Positions 8,728 to 17,157 of a DNA stretch of 64,000 bases are shown in pieces. The notes below the pieces were generated by a model. It was given only the letters and a program-made list of their open reading frames with translations, was not told where the DNA came from and did not search any database. Source of the stretch: Rhodoblastus acidophilus (GTDB lineage Bacteria; Pseudomonadota; Alphaproteobacteria; Rhizobiales; Beijerinckiaceae); the NCBI RefSeq assembly GCF_009720655.1, contig NZ_WNKS01000004.1, forward strand, positions 62,001-126,000, read 5' to 3'. The translations under genes and the position numbers were made by a program. The first letter of the stretch is position 1. Each line of letters starts with the position of its first letter.

Positions 8728-10029
8728 ATGCATGGCGCGGGCGAAACCCTGCCGGTGAACATCTGGGTCGCCGCCGCGATCCTTTTGGCCTGCCTGTTGC
8801 TGTCGGCGCTGTTCGCGGCCTCCGAGACGGCGATGACGGCGGCGTCGCGCGCTCGCATGCACGCCCTGGAGAAGCAGGGGGACGCCCGTGCGAAAATCGT
8901 GCTGCGGCTGCTCTCCGGGCGCGACCGCCTCATCGGCGCCATGCTGCTCGGCAACACGATGGTCAACATCGGCGCCTCCGCCTTTCTCACCACGGTGCTG
9001 GTGGCGGTGTTCGGACCCGAGGGCGCGATCTACGCCACGGCGTCGATGACCGTGCTGCTGCTGATCTTCGCCGAAGTCATGCCCAAAACCGTGGCGATCA
9101 CCTATCCCGACGCCTTTTCCCTGGCGGTGGCGCGGATCACCGCGTTTTTCGTCGTGGCCTTCGGCCCCGTTCTGTTCGTCGTCGAACTCATCGTGCGCGG
9201 CGTGCTCCATCTTGCGGGGCTGCGGCCCGGGCACGTCAAAAACCTGCTGACCCCGCAGGAGGAGCTGAAAAGCGCCGTCGACCTGATGCACAGGGAAGGC
9301 GGCGTCGACAAGGACGACCGCGACATGTTCGGCGGCCTGCTCGACCTCAAGGAGCTGACCGTCTCCGACGTGATGGTCCACCGCACCAAAATGCTGACCA
9401 TCGATGCGGACGCCGCGCCGGCGGACATTTTGAACGACGTGGTCAACTCGCCCTACACCCGCCTGCCGCTGTGGCGGGAGCAACCGGACAATATCGTCGG
9501 CGTGCTGCACGCCCGCGATTTCCTGCGGGCGCTCGCGGAATCCGGCTGCGAGATCGACAAGGTCAAGCTCGACCCCATTATCGCCGCGCCCTGGTTCGTG
9601 CCGGAGACCACCCAGCTTGAGGAGCAACTGCAAGCCTTTCGCAAGCGGAAGACCCATTTCGCCCTGGTGGTGGACGAATATGGCGACGTGCAGGGCCTTG
9701 TGACCCTCGAAGACATTTTGGAAGAGATCGTAGGCGACATCCGCGACGAGCACGACGTCGCCATGATCGGCGTGCGCCGCCAGCCCGACGGCTCCGTGCT
9801 GGTCGAGGGCTCCGTGCCGATCCGCGACCTCAACCGCTTCATGGGCTGGGAATTGCCGGACGAGGAGGCGACCACCATCGCCGGCCTGGTGATCCACGAG
9901 GCGCGAACGATTCCCGACCAGGGCCAGCAGTTTTTATTTCACCGCTTTCGCTTCGAGGTTTTGCGCAAGCAGAAGAACCGGATCACGCTGATGCGGCTCA
10001 CGCCGCCCGCGTCGGAGGCGCGGAAGTAG
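8728..10029 (+). CDS. CorC/HlyC-type CNNM transporter with CBS domains
   Basis: A 433-residue membrane protein: DUF21/CNNM transmembrane domain (three or four helices, residues 10-150), a CBS pair (residues 195-320; motifs VSDVMVHRTKM and FALVVDEYGDVQGLVTLEDILEEIVG) and a C-terminal CorC_HlyC domain (residues 330-430). Such proteins are linked to Mg/Co efflux and homeostasis. It starts 6 bases after aroKB on the same strand; aroK-aroB-corC order is common in this group. The ATG at 8728 is preferred. Confidence 0.9.
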   Translation: MHGAGETLPVNIWVAAAILLACLLLSALFAASETAMTAASRARMHALEKQGDARAKIVLRLLSGRDRLIGAMLLGNTMVNIGASAFLTTVLVAVFGPEGAIYATASMTVLLLIFAEVMPKTVAITYPDAFSLAVARITAFFVVAFGPVLFVVELIVRGVLHLAGLRPGHVKNLLTPQEELKSAVDLMHREGGVDKDDRDMFGGLLDLKELTVSDVMVHRTKMLTIDADAAPADILNDVVNSPYTRLPLWREQPDNIVGVLHARDFLRALAESGCEIDKVKLDPIIAAPWFVPETTQLEEQLQAFRKRKTHFALVVDEYGDVQGLVTLEDILEEIVGDIRDEHDVAMIGVRRQPDGSVLVEGSVPIRDLNRFMGWELPDEEATTIAGLVIHEARTIPDQGQQFLFHRFRFEVLRKQKNRITLMRLTPPASEARK

Positions 10030-10099
10030 GCGCTGCGAAGTTTGTAATGTCACGATCAAAGGTGAAAACGCAGCGACCGCAAGATCTTGTTCACCATAT

Positions 10100-10115
10100 G
10101 GTTCCACGTGAAACA
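10100..10115. promoter_or_regulatory. parS: parS-like ParB-binding site (one half-site imperfect)
   Basis: GGTTCCACGTGAAACA matches the general parS pattern TGTTNCACGTGAAACA at all but the first base. It is intergenic, downstream of the CorC-like gene, and about 33 kb from parB. Two better sites are at 45582 and 49173. Confidence 0.65.
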
Positions 10116-10490
10116 TTTTTGTGCGCAAGACTTACCCTAATTGCTTGTTCCAGAACCGTAATTTGCCAGCGCGACGAAGCGGCCGCTTTCGCATTCCTCC
10201 GCAGCCGAGAGCAGATGTCGTGCGCAATCGCCAAGTTGTACGCGCAAGAATCGCGCGCTTTTTGCAGAAGTTTCGCACGAAATTCGCAAGAATTCACCGT
10301 TTTTGCGCGCTCGTGAACACGGCGTCACAACCGAGCGGTGGCATCGCCAGCGCCATCGACCGCCCGCACGCGGCCAGAAACATGACCGTTGTTCGTCCCT
10401 GATGAAGAGGATAGCCGTCGATAGATCGGCGAATTGACCTCCGCTGCGCCCGTGCTTTTTCATGGACGGCTGGAGGATCGGTCACGTTTC

Positions 10491-10525
10491 ATACGATTTC
10501 CGAACGATCAGTTCGGAAATCGTAT
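10491..10525. repeat. Perfect inverted repeat, 15-bp arms
   Basis: Arms 10491-10505 (ATACGATTTCCGAAC) and 10511-10525 with a 5-nt loop. No T-run follows closely on either strand, so it may be a hairpin-forming intergenic repeat rather than a terminator. ATTTCCG-type words recur at 10560-10620 and near 12205. Confidence 0.7.
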
Positions 10526-10631
10526 TCCGCTCGCGCGAAAATCCGCCCTTCGCCTGAAGGATTTCCGCGCGATTTCGTTTTCGCGGATCGCGAAGCGATC
10601 TTGCGGAAACCGTATCACAACGCGACAAAAG

Positions 10632-10655
10632 GGGCCGCGAGGTTCGCGGCCCTGC
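10632..10655 (-). terminator. Rho-independent terminator of the Tim44-like gene
   Basis: GGGCCGCGA (10632-10640) pairs with TCGCGGCCC (10644-10652). Read on the minus strand the hairpin starts about 10 bases after the stop of the gene at 10662 and is followed by CCTTTTGT. Confidence 0.75.
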
Positions 10656-10661
10656 AAATGG

Positions 10662-11612
10662 TCAGGCTTGCTGAATCGCCGACAGTTTCCAATCCGTCGT
10701 CGCCCCGCCCGGACGGCGCGCGAAGGTCCAGATTTCGGTCGCAACGTCCGGCTTCACGGGATCACCCGAGACAATTCTGCCGGTCGCGCGATCAACCATC
10801 GTGTCGATCAGCGAGAAACGCATCGCGACGCTCGCATATTCGCTTTCGGGCTCGCGCCAGGCTTCCGCAAGATCACCCTTCAGAAGAGTCACGTCGGAGA
10901 TTTTGTTGACCTGCCCTATTTTTGCGGTCTCTTGGAGCTCCGCGGCGAAATAGGAGGCCATTTCAGGCGTCGCCAGAGCGCGCAAAGCGGCCATGTCCTC
11001 GGCGCCATAAGCTTTTTGGATAAGACCAAGGTTTTGTTCGAAAGCATTGAAATCCGCAGGACCGATTTCGAGCTTCACAGGCGCCGCAGGCGCGCCGCCG
11101 GAGCCTCCGAAACCGCCAAAACCGGGGGGCGGGCTTTGCGCGGCGACGTTTTCGAATGCGGCGCCTTGAGGCGCCGGCTGGCGCCTGCGCAGAAAACCCA
11201 TGACCAATTTGAACACGAGGAAGAGAAGCCCGATCTGAAGCACGAGGCCCAGAATGGACGAGAGTCCGCCGAGCCCGCCGCCAAAACCGTTGCCGAGCAG
11301 CAGGCCGATGAGCCCCGCGCCGACAAGGCCGCCCAGCAGGCCGCGCCCGAAACCGCCGGACATGAAGCCGCCGGACTTCATGCCCGGCGCTCCCGCATTC
11401 TGCGCCATGCCTGGCGACGGGGACGTCATCGAACGCTCGATCGGAGCGGCCGGGCGAGGCGCCGTCGCGGTGGGGGGCGGGGCGCTGTCGGTGCGCGCGC
11501 CGCGGCTGCCCATGGAGCCGCCAGCTCCCGGTTTGGCGAAACTGTCGGCGGAAAAGCCAAGGGCGACAAGGGCGGCCAGAGTGAAAATCAAGGTTTTTTG
11601 GCGCACGGCCAT
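10662..11612 (-). CDS. Tim44-like domain protein, secreted or membrane-anchored
   Basis: A 316-residue protein. An N-terminal signal peptide (LIFTLAALVALGFSADSFA) is followed by a Gly/Pro-rich low-complexity part, a hydrophobic Gly-rich helix pair (residues 85-140) and a C-terminal Tim44-like domain (residues 180-312; FEQNLGLIQKAYGAEDMAAL, then EIWTFARRPGG). Bacterial members resemble the mitochondrial import subunit Tim44, but their role is not established. A stand-alone gene with its own terminator. Confidence 0.85.
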   Translation of the reverse strand: MAVRQKTLIFTLAALVALGFSADSFAKPGAGGSMGSRGARTDSAPPPTATAPRPAAPIERSMTSPSPGMAQNAGAPGMKSGGFMSGGFGRGLLGGLVGAGLIGLLLGNGFGGGLGGLSSILGLVLQIGLLFLVFKLVMGFLRRRQPAPQGAAFENVAAQSPPPGFGGFGGSGGAPAAPVKLEIGPADFNAFEQNLGLIQKAYGAEDMAALRALATPEMASYFAAELQETAKIGQVNKISDVTLLKGDLAEAWREPESEYASVAMRFSLIDTMVDRATGRIVSGDPVKPDVATEIWTFARRPGGATTDWKLSAIQQA

Positions 11613-12114
11613 GGGTGTATCCTGAAGTTGCGCGAGCGTGTCGCTGCCCGCATGGCTTATATTGGTTATCTTTGGTCAAAGTGCAAAGGCGGCGGCCGGA
11701 TCTGGTCCTTCGGTGATGAAAATTGATGCGCCGCAGCGATGAAAAACGCCTGGGGGCCAATCCCTGTGTTGGAAGACCGCACCCTCCCAATTCCGGCGCC
11801 TGGCTGCGAGCGGGAACAAGAGAGGAAAACGAAATGTCCGAGCGGCGCACGAATTTTGAGTATGAAGATCGTATTGTTTGCGGGCGGAACGAATTGTTCG
11901 GCCCAGGCGATCCGCAATTGCCATGAATTCAGGCCCGCGTCTGATCGACATCGGTCGCCGCGAAATCCTCTCCTCCTTTAGACAAGAGCGGCGCCCAGAG
12001 GGCCTTGGCGCAAGCGCAGGAGAAACAGTCGGCGAGGTTGAGGCGCGCGGGATGGCGCCGGGGTCGCCGCATGCTTGCGCTGGGCCAACGCCCGGCAGCG
12101 CGTCGCCAACCGTC
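11613..12114. other. Intergenic region without a recognisable gene
   Basis: About 500 bp upstream of the Tim44-like gene. Frames of 60-110 codons exist on both strands, but none has protein-like composition, a recognisable motif or a good ribosome-binding site. The part next to 11613 should hold the promoter of the Tim44-like gene. Confidence 0.5.
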
Positions 12115-12158
12115 CCTAAGCAAACATTCGTTGGTCGCCCAACGAATGTTTGCTTAGG
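12115..12158. repeat. Perfect 20-bp inverted repeat with TCGC loop
   Basis: Arms 12115-12134 and 12139-12158 (CCTAAGCAAACATTCGTTGG and its exact complement) with a 4-nt loop; CTTCTTTGTTTTC follows on the plus strand. It could be an intergenic terminator or a small mobile hairpin element. A second, bulged inverted repeat (AGGATTT at 12174 against AAATCCT at 12210, with CCGAAAA/TTTTCGG inside) follows. Confidence 0.75.
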
Positions 12159-12219
12159 CTTCTTTGTTTTCGCAGGATTTTCACCCGAAAACCGGCGGCC
12201 ACTTTTCGGAAATCCTGCT

Positions 12220-12324
12220 TAGAGCGTTTTCGAGCGAAGTGGATGCCGGTTCGCGTGAAGAAAATGTTTCAAAACAAGACTCTAGAGCTATTTCATGTTT
12301 CCATGAAACGTGAAAAAGCTCTAG
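12220..12324. repeat. Dispersed intergenic repeat, copy C, with hairpin
   Basis: TAGAGCGTTTTCGAGCGAAG on the left, hairpin arms at 12284-12301 and 12305-12322, GCTCTAG on the right: the same element as copies A and B with a few substitutions. It lies upstream of the isochorismatase-family gene and is not between convergent genes, so here it would act, if at all, as an upstream terminator. Confidence 0.88.
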
Positions 12325-12434
12325 CGTTACGCCCGCAATCCGCCGTTTCCTGCCCTCCCCAGGCGACCCCGCCGCATTCCCATGCTACGACTGGGCCCCC
12401 TGGCCTCCGTGTACGCGCCCATCGCCGAGGAACA

Positions 12435-12968
12435 ATGCTCACCATCGACCCGCAAAAATCCGTCCTCCTCATCATTGATTTCCAGGCGCGGCTGATGCCG
12501 GCGATCCACGAGGGCGAGGCCGCGATCCGCAACGCCGGCAAACTGTTGGAGATCTCCAAACTTCTCGACGTCCCCCGCCTGTTCACCGAGCAATACCCCA
12601 AAGGTCTGGGCGCGACCGTGCCGGAGCTGCCGGTCGACGGGGATCGGGTCATTTCAAAAGTTTCGTTCGACGCCTGCCGCGCCGAAAGCATGCTGCAAAA
12701 CATCCCCGCGGACGCCGAAGTCGTCGTCGCCGGCTGCGAGGCGCATGTCTGCGTCCTGCAAACCGTGCTCGGCCTCATCGCCGCCTCGCGAAAGGTTATT
12801 GTAGTCCGCGACGCCATCGGCTCGCGCAAGCCGGAGGACAAGGCGGCGGCGATCGCGCGCATGGAGCGCCGCGGCGCGGAGATCGTCACCACCGAAATGG
12901 TGGCGTTCGAATGGGTTCAGACCGCCGAGAACCCGCGCTTCCGCGCGGTGAGCGCCCTGATCAAATAG
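12435..12968 (+). CDS. Isochorismatase-family cysteine hydrolase
   Basis: A 177-residue Rossmann-like cysteine hydrolase. The catalytic triad is visible as Asp in LIIDFQARL, Lys in VISKVSFDA and Cys in GCEAHVCVLQT. The ATG at 12435 has GAGG five bases upstream; the longer upstream frame runs through the dispersed repeat and is not credible. The length and the ycaC/nicotinamidase-like pattern do not fix the substrate. Its name should not be read as a link to the men genes 22 kb away. It ends convergent with, and overlapping by 8 bases, the membrane-protein gene. Confidence 0.85.
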   Translation: MLTIDPQKSVLLIIDFQARLMPAIHEGEAAIRNAGKLLEISKLLDVPRLFTEQYPKGLGATVPELPVDGDRVISKVSFDACRAESMLQNIPADAEVVVAGCEAHVCVLQTVLGLIAASRKVIVVRDAIGSRKPEDKAAAIARMERRGAEIVTTEMVAFEWVQTAENPRFRAVSALIK

Positions 12969-14436
12969 GTTTGATGCGGTAAAGCGCGAAGCGCCGCTCG
13001 ACGCGCAGCGGCGCAACCAGCGCCGGCAGCGGATTTTCGCCGGGCGGGCCAATCACGTAGAGATAATCAAATTTTTGTGGCCACCCCGCGAACAGGCCGG
13101 ACGTGCGCGCGGCGATCCGCGCGAGGTCATCAACCGTCACGCTGCCGGCGTCCTGAATGTTGAGGTTTTCGAACCCGGGCCGCGACATCAGCGGCTGCTT
13201 GCCTTTCAGCGCCATCACCGAGGAGACCAGCGCCTTGTTGTAAAAAGCCGCGAGCGTCGGCGCATGCACCATGGGCTCCAGCGTCTGGCCGCTGAACGGC
13301 GATTCCTCCTGCAAGCGCGCGACCAGAATTTTCGCCCCCCTGTCGATCTGACCAAAGGATTGGATCATCGCCGCGTAATCGGCGCGATAAGAGGTCCAGA
13401 GCCAGCCAACCCAACCCAGATTGGCGCAGATGAGAACCAAGGCGGCGAGGCTCGCCCGTCGCTCCCAGACGCGATCAGGAAAACGCAAGCTTATAAAACC
13501 GGGCAGGATCAAGGCGGCGGCGACGAGCACGCGCACATCGACGTAAGCCGTGTCGAACAGCATTTGCGGCGTGGCGACATAAAGCAGGGCAAAGCCCGCC
13601 GCGAGCCAAGCCCCCGCCTGTTCCGCAACGAGCCCATGCGTGCGCCGCTGCCGCAGCGCGACCAAGCCCAGGAAGGCGACAATCACCGTGGAGAGCGCGG
13701 TGTTGTAGCCATTGGCGGCGACGAGAAGCCAAAGCGGCTTGAAGCCAAAATCCCAGGAATTGCCGGCCTGCCCCACCGAGCCGCCCGAAAAAATCAGGAT
13801 GGCGCCGGCGACCAGCGCGGGCGCCGCCAGCATCGCCAGCGCCCCCAAAAACTCTCCCACAGCGCGGCGTGCGTAAAAACGCCAAAGCTCGTACACGCCC
13901 AGCGTAAAACCATAGAGCCCAAGGGCGAAAAGGTGGGCGACAAACAGCGCGGCGACGAACAGGCAGTGCACAACAAAGCGCAGCGCCAAATGTTCGCGCC
14001 AAAAAATCCAGCAGGCGATCCCCCACAGGGCGAGCCCGAGGCCAAAGGAAAAATTCAAAAACCCCCAGGCGAAGGGAAAGGCAAAGGCGAACAGCAGGGC
14101 GACGAAGCCGGCATATTCAAACCGCCGCTTCACCGCGAGCTCAATGGCGACGGCGCCTGACAGAATAAGACCCTGGCAAGCCGCAACAAACAGCCGCGCC
14201 GCCGTCTCGACGTCCAAAAAACGCGCCAGCGGCGGGACGATCAGGTCCATGGCGAGGTTGGGATAAAAGCCCCAGGCGGAGGCGTAATAGGGTGAGGGGT
14301 CGCCCGCGCTTTCCGCGACAAGCAGATGCATGCGCGCCAAATGGTTCAAAAAATCCGACAGCGCCGGGATCGGCGTCGCCAGGGTCAGGGCGAGGACGGC
14401 GAGGGCCAGGAGAGCAAAAACGCGTTCGCGAGTCAT
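12961..14436 (-). CDS. Polytopic membrane protein, 491 aa, function unknown
   Basis: About ten to twelve hydrophobic helices from residue 8 to 350, then a soluble C-terminal domain of about 130 residues (LVARLQEESPF, FDYLYVIGPPGENPLP). The N-terminal loop after the first helix has DFLNHLARMHLL, with charges and aromatics like the first external loop of GT-C glycosyltransferases, but I see no clear DxD. Best described as an integral membrane protein, possibly of GT-C architecture. Stand-alone gene between convergent and same-strand neighbours. Confidence 0.7.
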   Translation of the reverse strand: MTRERVFALLALAVLALTLATPIPALSDFLNHLARMHLLVAESAGDPSPYYASAWGFYPNLAMDLIVPPLARFLDVETAARLFVAACQGLILSGAVAIELAVKRRFEYAGFVALLFAFAFPFAWGFLNFSFGLGLALWGIACWIFWREHLALRFVVHCLFVAALFVAHLFALGLYGFTLGVYELWRFYARRAVGEFLGALAMLAAPALVAGAILIFSGGSVGQAGNSWDFGFKPLWLLVAANGYNTALSTVIVAFLGLVALRQRRTHGLVAEQAGAWLAAGFALLYVATPQMLFDTAYVDVRVLVAAALILPGFISLRFPDRVWERRASLAALVLICANLGWVGWLWTSYRADYAAMIQSFGQIDRGAKILVARLQEESPFSGQTLEPMVHAPTLAAFYNKALVSSVMALKGKQPLMSRPGFENLNIQDAGSVTVDDLARIAARTSGLFAGWPQKFDYLYVIGPPGENPLPALVAPLRVERRFALYRIKPI

Positions 14437-14580
14437 GTGCGCGCTTCGTGACGTTGAGATACGTCATTTACGCCCAGCATCATGAAGGGACGGTTTCGGG
14501 GACTGGATCGAATTGCGCGTGACGCGGGTGCGGACATGAACGCTGTTTGCCGGGCGCAATTCGTTCCTGTCCCGTCGATC

Positions 14581-16350
14581 TCAATGCGCCGACGCGTGCT
14601 CCCCCGCCATGAACTGGGCCTTCGCCAGCGCCGCGAACCGGCCGCCCTGCGCCACCAGTTCGTCAAAACTCCCGGATTCGACGATCCGACCCTGTTCGAA
14701 CACCAGGATACGATTGGCGCTGCGGATGGTGGCGAGGCGGTGGGCGATGACGAAAGTGGTGCGCCCCTGCGTCGCCGCCTCCAGCGCAGCCTGGAGCTGT
14801 TTTTCGGTCGCGGCGTCAAGCGCCGAGGTCGCCTCGTCGAACACCAGGATCGGCGGGTCCTTCAGCAGCGCGCGGGCGATGGAGACGCGCTGACGCTCGC
14901 CGCCCGACAGGGACCGTCCCCGCTCTCCAACCAAGGTCTTGATCCCGTCCACCTGCCGCAAAACAAAATCGCTCGCCTGCGCGCGGGCGAGCGCAAGCTC
15001 GATCTCCTCCTTGCTGGCGTCGATCTTGCCGACCTTCAAATTTTCCTCGATGGTGCGGGCGAACAGCATGGGCTCCTGGAACACCACGCCGATGTTGCGC
15101 CGCAAGGCCGAAAGTTTCATGTCGCGAATATCGATCCCGTCGATGCGAATGGCGCCGGAATTGGGGTCCATGGCGCGGTGCAGCAGGCTGAGCGTGGTCG
15201 ATTTCCCCGAGCCCGTGGACCCCACCAGCGCCACGGTCTCGCCCGGCTTGACGACAAAAGACACGTCGCTGACCGCGATGCGCCGCTGGTCATAGGCGAA
15301 GGTGACGTGGTCAAACGTCACTTCGCCGCGCAGCCGCCCGGGGTCGATCGCGCCCGGCTTGTCGGCGATTGCCGGCGAAGTGTCCATGATATCGAAAAAT
15401 TCGCGGATTTTGGGCGCCTGCATGAACAGGCTGTTGATGAAGCCGACCACGCCTTCGAGCCTGGCGATCAGCATGGTGGCGAAATTCATGAAGGTGACGA
15501 TCTCGCCGATGCTGGCGAGTTTGTGCAGGTGCAGCCAGACGCCGACCAGGAAAATCGCCACCAGCGACAGGGTGGAGGCGGCGCGCGTCGCCACCGCGGC
15601 AAGAGCCCACCAGGACAGCACCGGCATTTGCGCGGACAGCACCAGACGGATGATGTCCTGAAGCCCACGCGACTCATTCTCGATGCGCGTGAACGACTGG
15701 ATCACCGGCAAATTGCCGAGCACATCCGACGCCCGCTCGGCGAGCTGGGCGTTGTAAACCTCGACATTGGCCTGCAAACCGTGGGTGCGGCGAATGACGA
15801 AAGCGGTGAGCACGCCGAAAAAGGCCACGAGCACGACAAGGATGAGCCCGAGCCGCCAATTGAGGAACAAGGTGCCGGGCAAAAGCACGAACAGCGCGAC
15901 CATCGAGGCGCAGTTCTCGCGAAAAAACGACAGCCAGATGAAGAACATGCCATTGGCCGCGTCGAGCATCACCTTCAACAGCCGCCCGGAATGGGTCGAC
16001 GTATGAAAACTCAGCGGCAATTCCAAAATATGGTCGAAAAAATCGGCCATCACGCCGAGGCGCCGGCGATGCGCGAGGCGGTCGGAATGCAGCGCCACGG
16101 TGACGGCGGCAATGATGGAAAACAGCCCGAAACCGACCCAGGCGATGACAAGGGGTTGGAGAGTCAGCCAGGCGGCATTCTTGCCGAGCGTGTCGAGCCG
16201 GGTCATGGCGTCGATGATGCGCCCGAACAGCACGGGCTCGACGAACTGCGCGCCGACGAGCGCCAAATTGGCGATCACCAGCATGATCGCCAGATTTTTC
16301 TCCGGCGCGAGCTGGCGCAGGATGCGCCCGTAGGTCTTTAACATGGACAT
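14581..16350 (-). CDS. ndvA: NdvA/ChvA-like glucan exporter, fused ABC permease-ATPase
   Basis: A 589-residue half-transporter. Six membrane helices (residues 20-300) begin with the family-typical start MLKTYGRILRQLAPEKN and EPVLFGRIIDAM. The ATPase domain (residues 340-575) has Walker A GSTGSGKST, Q-loop VVFQEPMLF, signature LSGGERQRVSIARALL, Walker B ILVFDEATSALD and the H-loop IAHRLATI. Closest to the cyclic beta-1,2-glucan exporters NdvA/ChvA of Rhizobiales, which send periplasmic glucan across the inner membrane as a homodimer. No glucan synthase gene is seen nearby, so the substrate is inferred from family resemblance only. Either of two ATGs (16350, 16344) fits. Confidence 0.8.
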   Translation of the reverse strand: MSMLKTYGRILRQLAPEKNLAIMLVIANLALVGAQFVEPVLFGRIIDAMTRLDTLGKNAAWLTLQPLVIAWVGFGLFSIIAAVTVALHSDRLAHRRRLGVMADFFDHILELPLSFHTSTHSGRLLKVMLDAANGMFFIWLSFFRENCASMVALFVLLPGTLFLNWRLGLILVVLVAFFGVLTAFVIRRTHGLQANVEVYNAQLAERASDVLGNLPVIQSFTRIENESRGLQDIIRLVLSAQMPVLSWWALAAVATRAASTLSLVAIFLVGVWLHLHKLASIGEIVTFMNFATMLIARLEGVVGFINSLFMQAPKIREFFDIMDTSPAIADKPGAIDPGRLRGEVTFDHVTFAYDQRRIAVSDVSFVVKPGETVALVGSTGSGKSTTLSLLHRAMDPNSGAIRIDGIDIRDMKLSALRRNIGVVFQEPMLFARTIEENLKVGKIDASKEEIELALARAQASDFVLRQVDGIKTLVGERGRSLSGGERQRVSIARALLKDPPILVFDEATSALDAATEKQLQAALEAATQGRTTFVIAHRLATIRSANRILVFEQGRIVESGSFDELVAQGGRFAALAKAQFMAGEHASAH

Positions 16351-16381
16351 CGGGCCACCTTAAACGCAGGCGACGAAAAAC

Positions 16382-17146
16382 TCACTCCTTCGAAAGCGCG
16401 GAACCGCCAAGCATCCCCAAAATGCCGCCGACGACGCCGGACGTGATCTTGCCGCCGCCGGACTCTCCGCCGCCGCCCGAAGGCAGGTGCCGGGCGATTT
16501 CCTCGGCGAGGTTCATGATCGGCATGCTCTGCAAGGCGACATGCCCCGGGCCGGTCAGGGTCGCGAGAAACAGCCCCTCGCCGCCGAACAGGATATTTCG
16601 AAAGCCTTTGACCATCTGGATATCAAAAGTGATGGTCGGGTCCATGATGCCGACATGACCGGCGTTGACCAGCAGGCGCTCACCGGCCGCGAGGTCGCGC
16701 TCGACCACCTCGCCCGAAAGATCGAGGAACACGGTCCCAGGACCCGTGACCTTTTGCAGAACAAAACCTTCGCCGCCGAACAGGCCGGCGCCAAAACGCT
16801 GCTGCCAGGCGATTTCGAGCTGCACGGATTTTTCCGCGACGAGAAACGTCTCTTTCCGGCAGATCAACGCCTGCCCGGCCTGCAAAACGATCGGCAAGAT
16901 GGTGCCGGGAAAGCGCGGGGCGAAGGCGACGTGACCGTTTCCGCGCGACGTGAACGCGGTGATGAAGAACGATCCGCCACCCAGCGACCGCATGAAGCCG
17001 GACAGAAAACCGCCGCCGGTATGGGTGTCCATCTCGACGAGATCGTTCATCCAGCACATGCAGCTGGTCTGGCTGTAGATCGTTTCGCCGGGATCGAGGT
17101 CGATCTCGACGGTCTGCATCATCGTTCCCGAAATTTTGTAGCGCAT
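16382..17146 (-). CDS. AIM24 / TIGR00266 family protein
   Basis: About 254 residues of beta-rich sequence with repeated Gly-hydrophobic turns (FFITAFTSRGNGHVAFAP; GTILPIVLQAGQALICRKETFLV; GEGLFLATLTGPGHVALQSMP) and a Gly-rich C-terminal tail. This matches the AIM24/TIGR00266 family, a trypsin-like beta-roll protein with no established enzyme activity. The ATG at 17146 has GAGGGGAGGGG just upstream and is preferred over TTG at 17161. It is 11 bases after the CDF gene, so probably co-transcribed. Confidence 0.85.
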   Translation of the reverse strand: MRYKISGTMMQTVEIDLDPGETIYSQTSCMCWMNDLVEMDTHTGGGFLSGFMRSLGGGSFFITAFTSRGNGHVAFAPRFPGTILPIVLQAGQALICRKETFLVAEKSVQLEIAWQQRFGAGLFGGEGFVLQKVTGPGTVFLDLSGEVVERDLAAGERLLVNAGHVGIMDPTITFDIQMVKGFRNILFGGEGLFLATLTGPGHVALQSMPIMNLAEEIARHLPSGGGGESGGGKITSGVVGGILGMLGGSALSKE

Positions 17147-17157
17147 GGCCCCTCCCC

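Larger units (their letters stand above)
10030..10661. other. Intergenic region, 632 bp, no convincing gene
   Basis: No open frame here has a recognisable product. It holds a parS-like palindrome at 10100-10115, a perfect hairpin at 10491-10525, several GCGAT/ATCGC-rich stretches and the terminator of the Tim44-like gene at 10632-10652. The possible 89-residue frame at 10047-10316 has erratic composition and was not accepted. Confidence 0.6.

Noticed and set aside
7828-9897. 689-codon open frame on the minus strand
   Set aside because: Antisense to aroB and the CorC-like gene; rich in His, Arg and Gly with no motif.
10047-10316. 89-codon frame with ATG in the intergenic region
   Set aside because: Runs over the parS-like site, has erratic composition and no homologue that I recognise.
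12435-12968. Isochorismatase as part of the men or a siderophore pathway
   Set aside because: The fold is shared by many amidases and hydrolases, the gene is 17 kb from the men cluster, and no siderophore genes are present.
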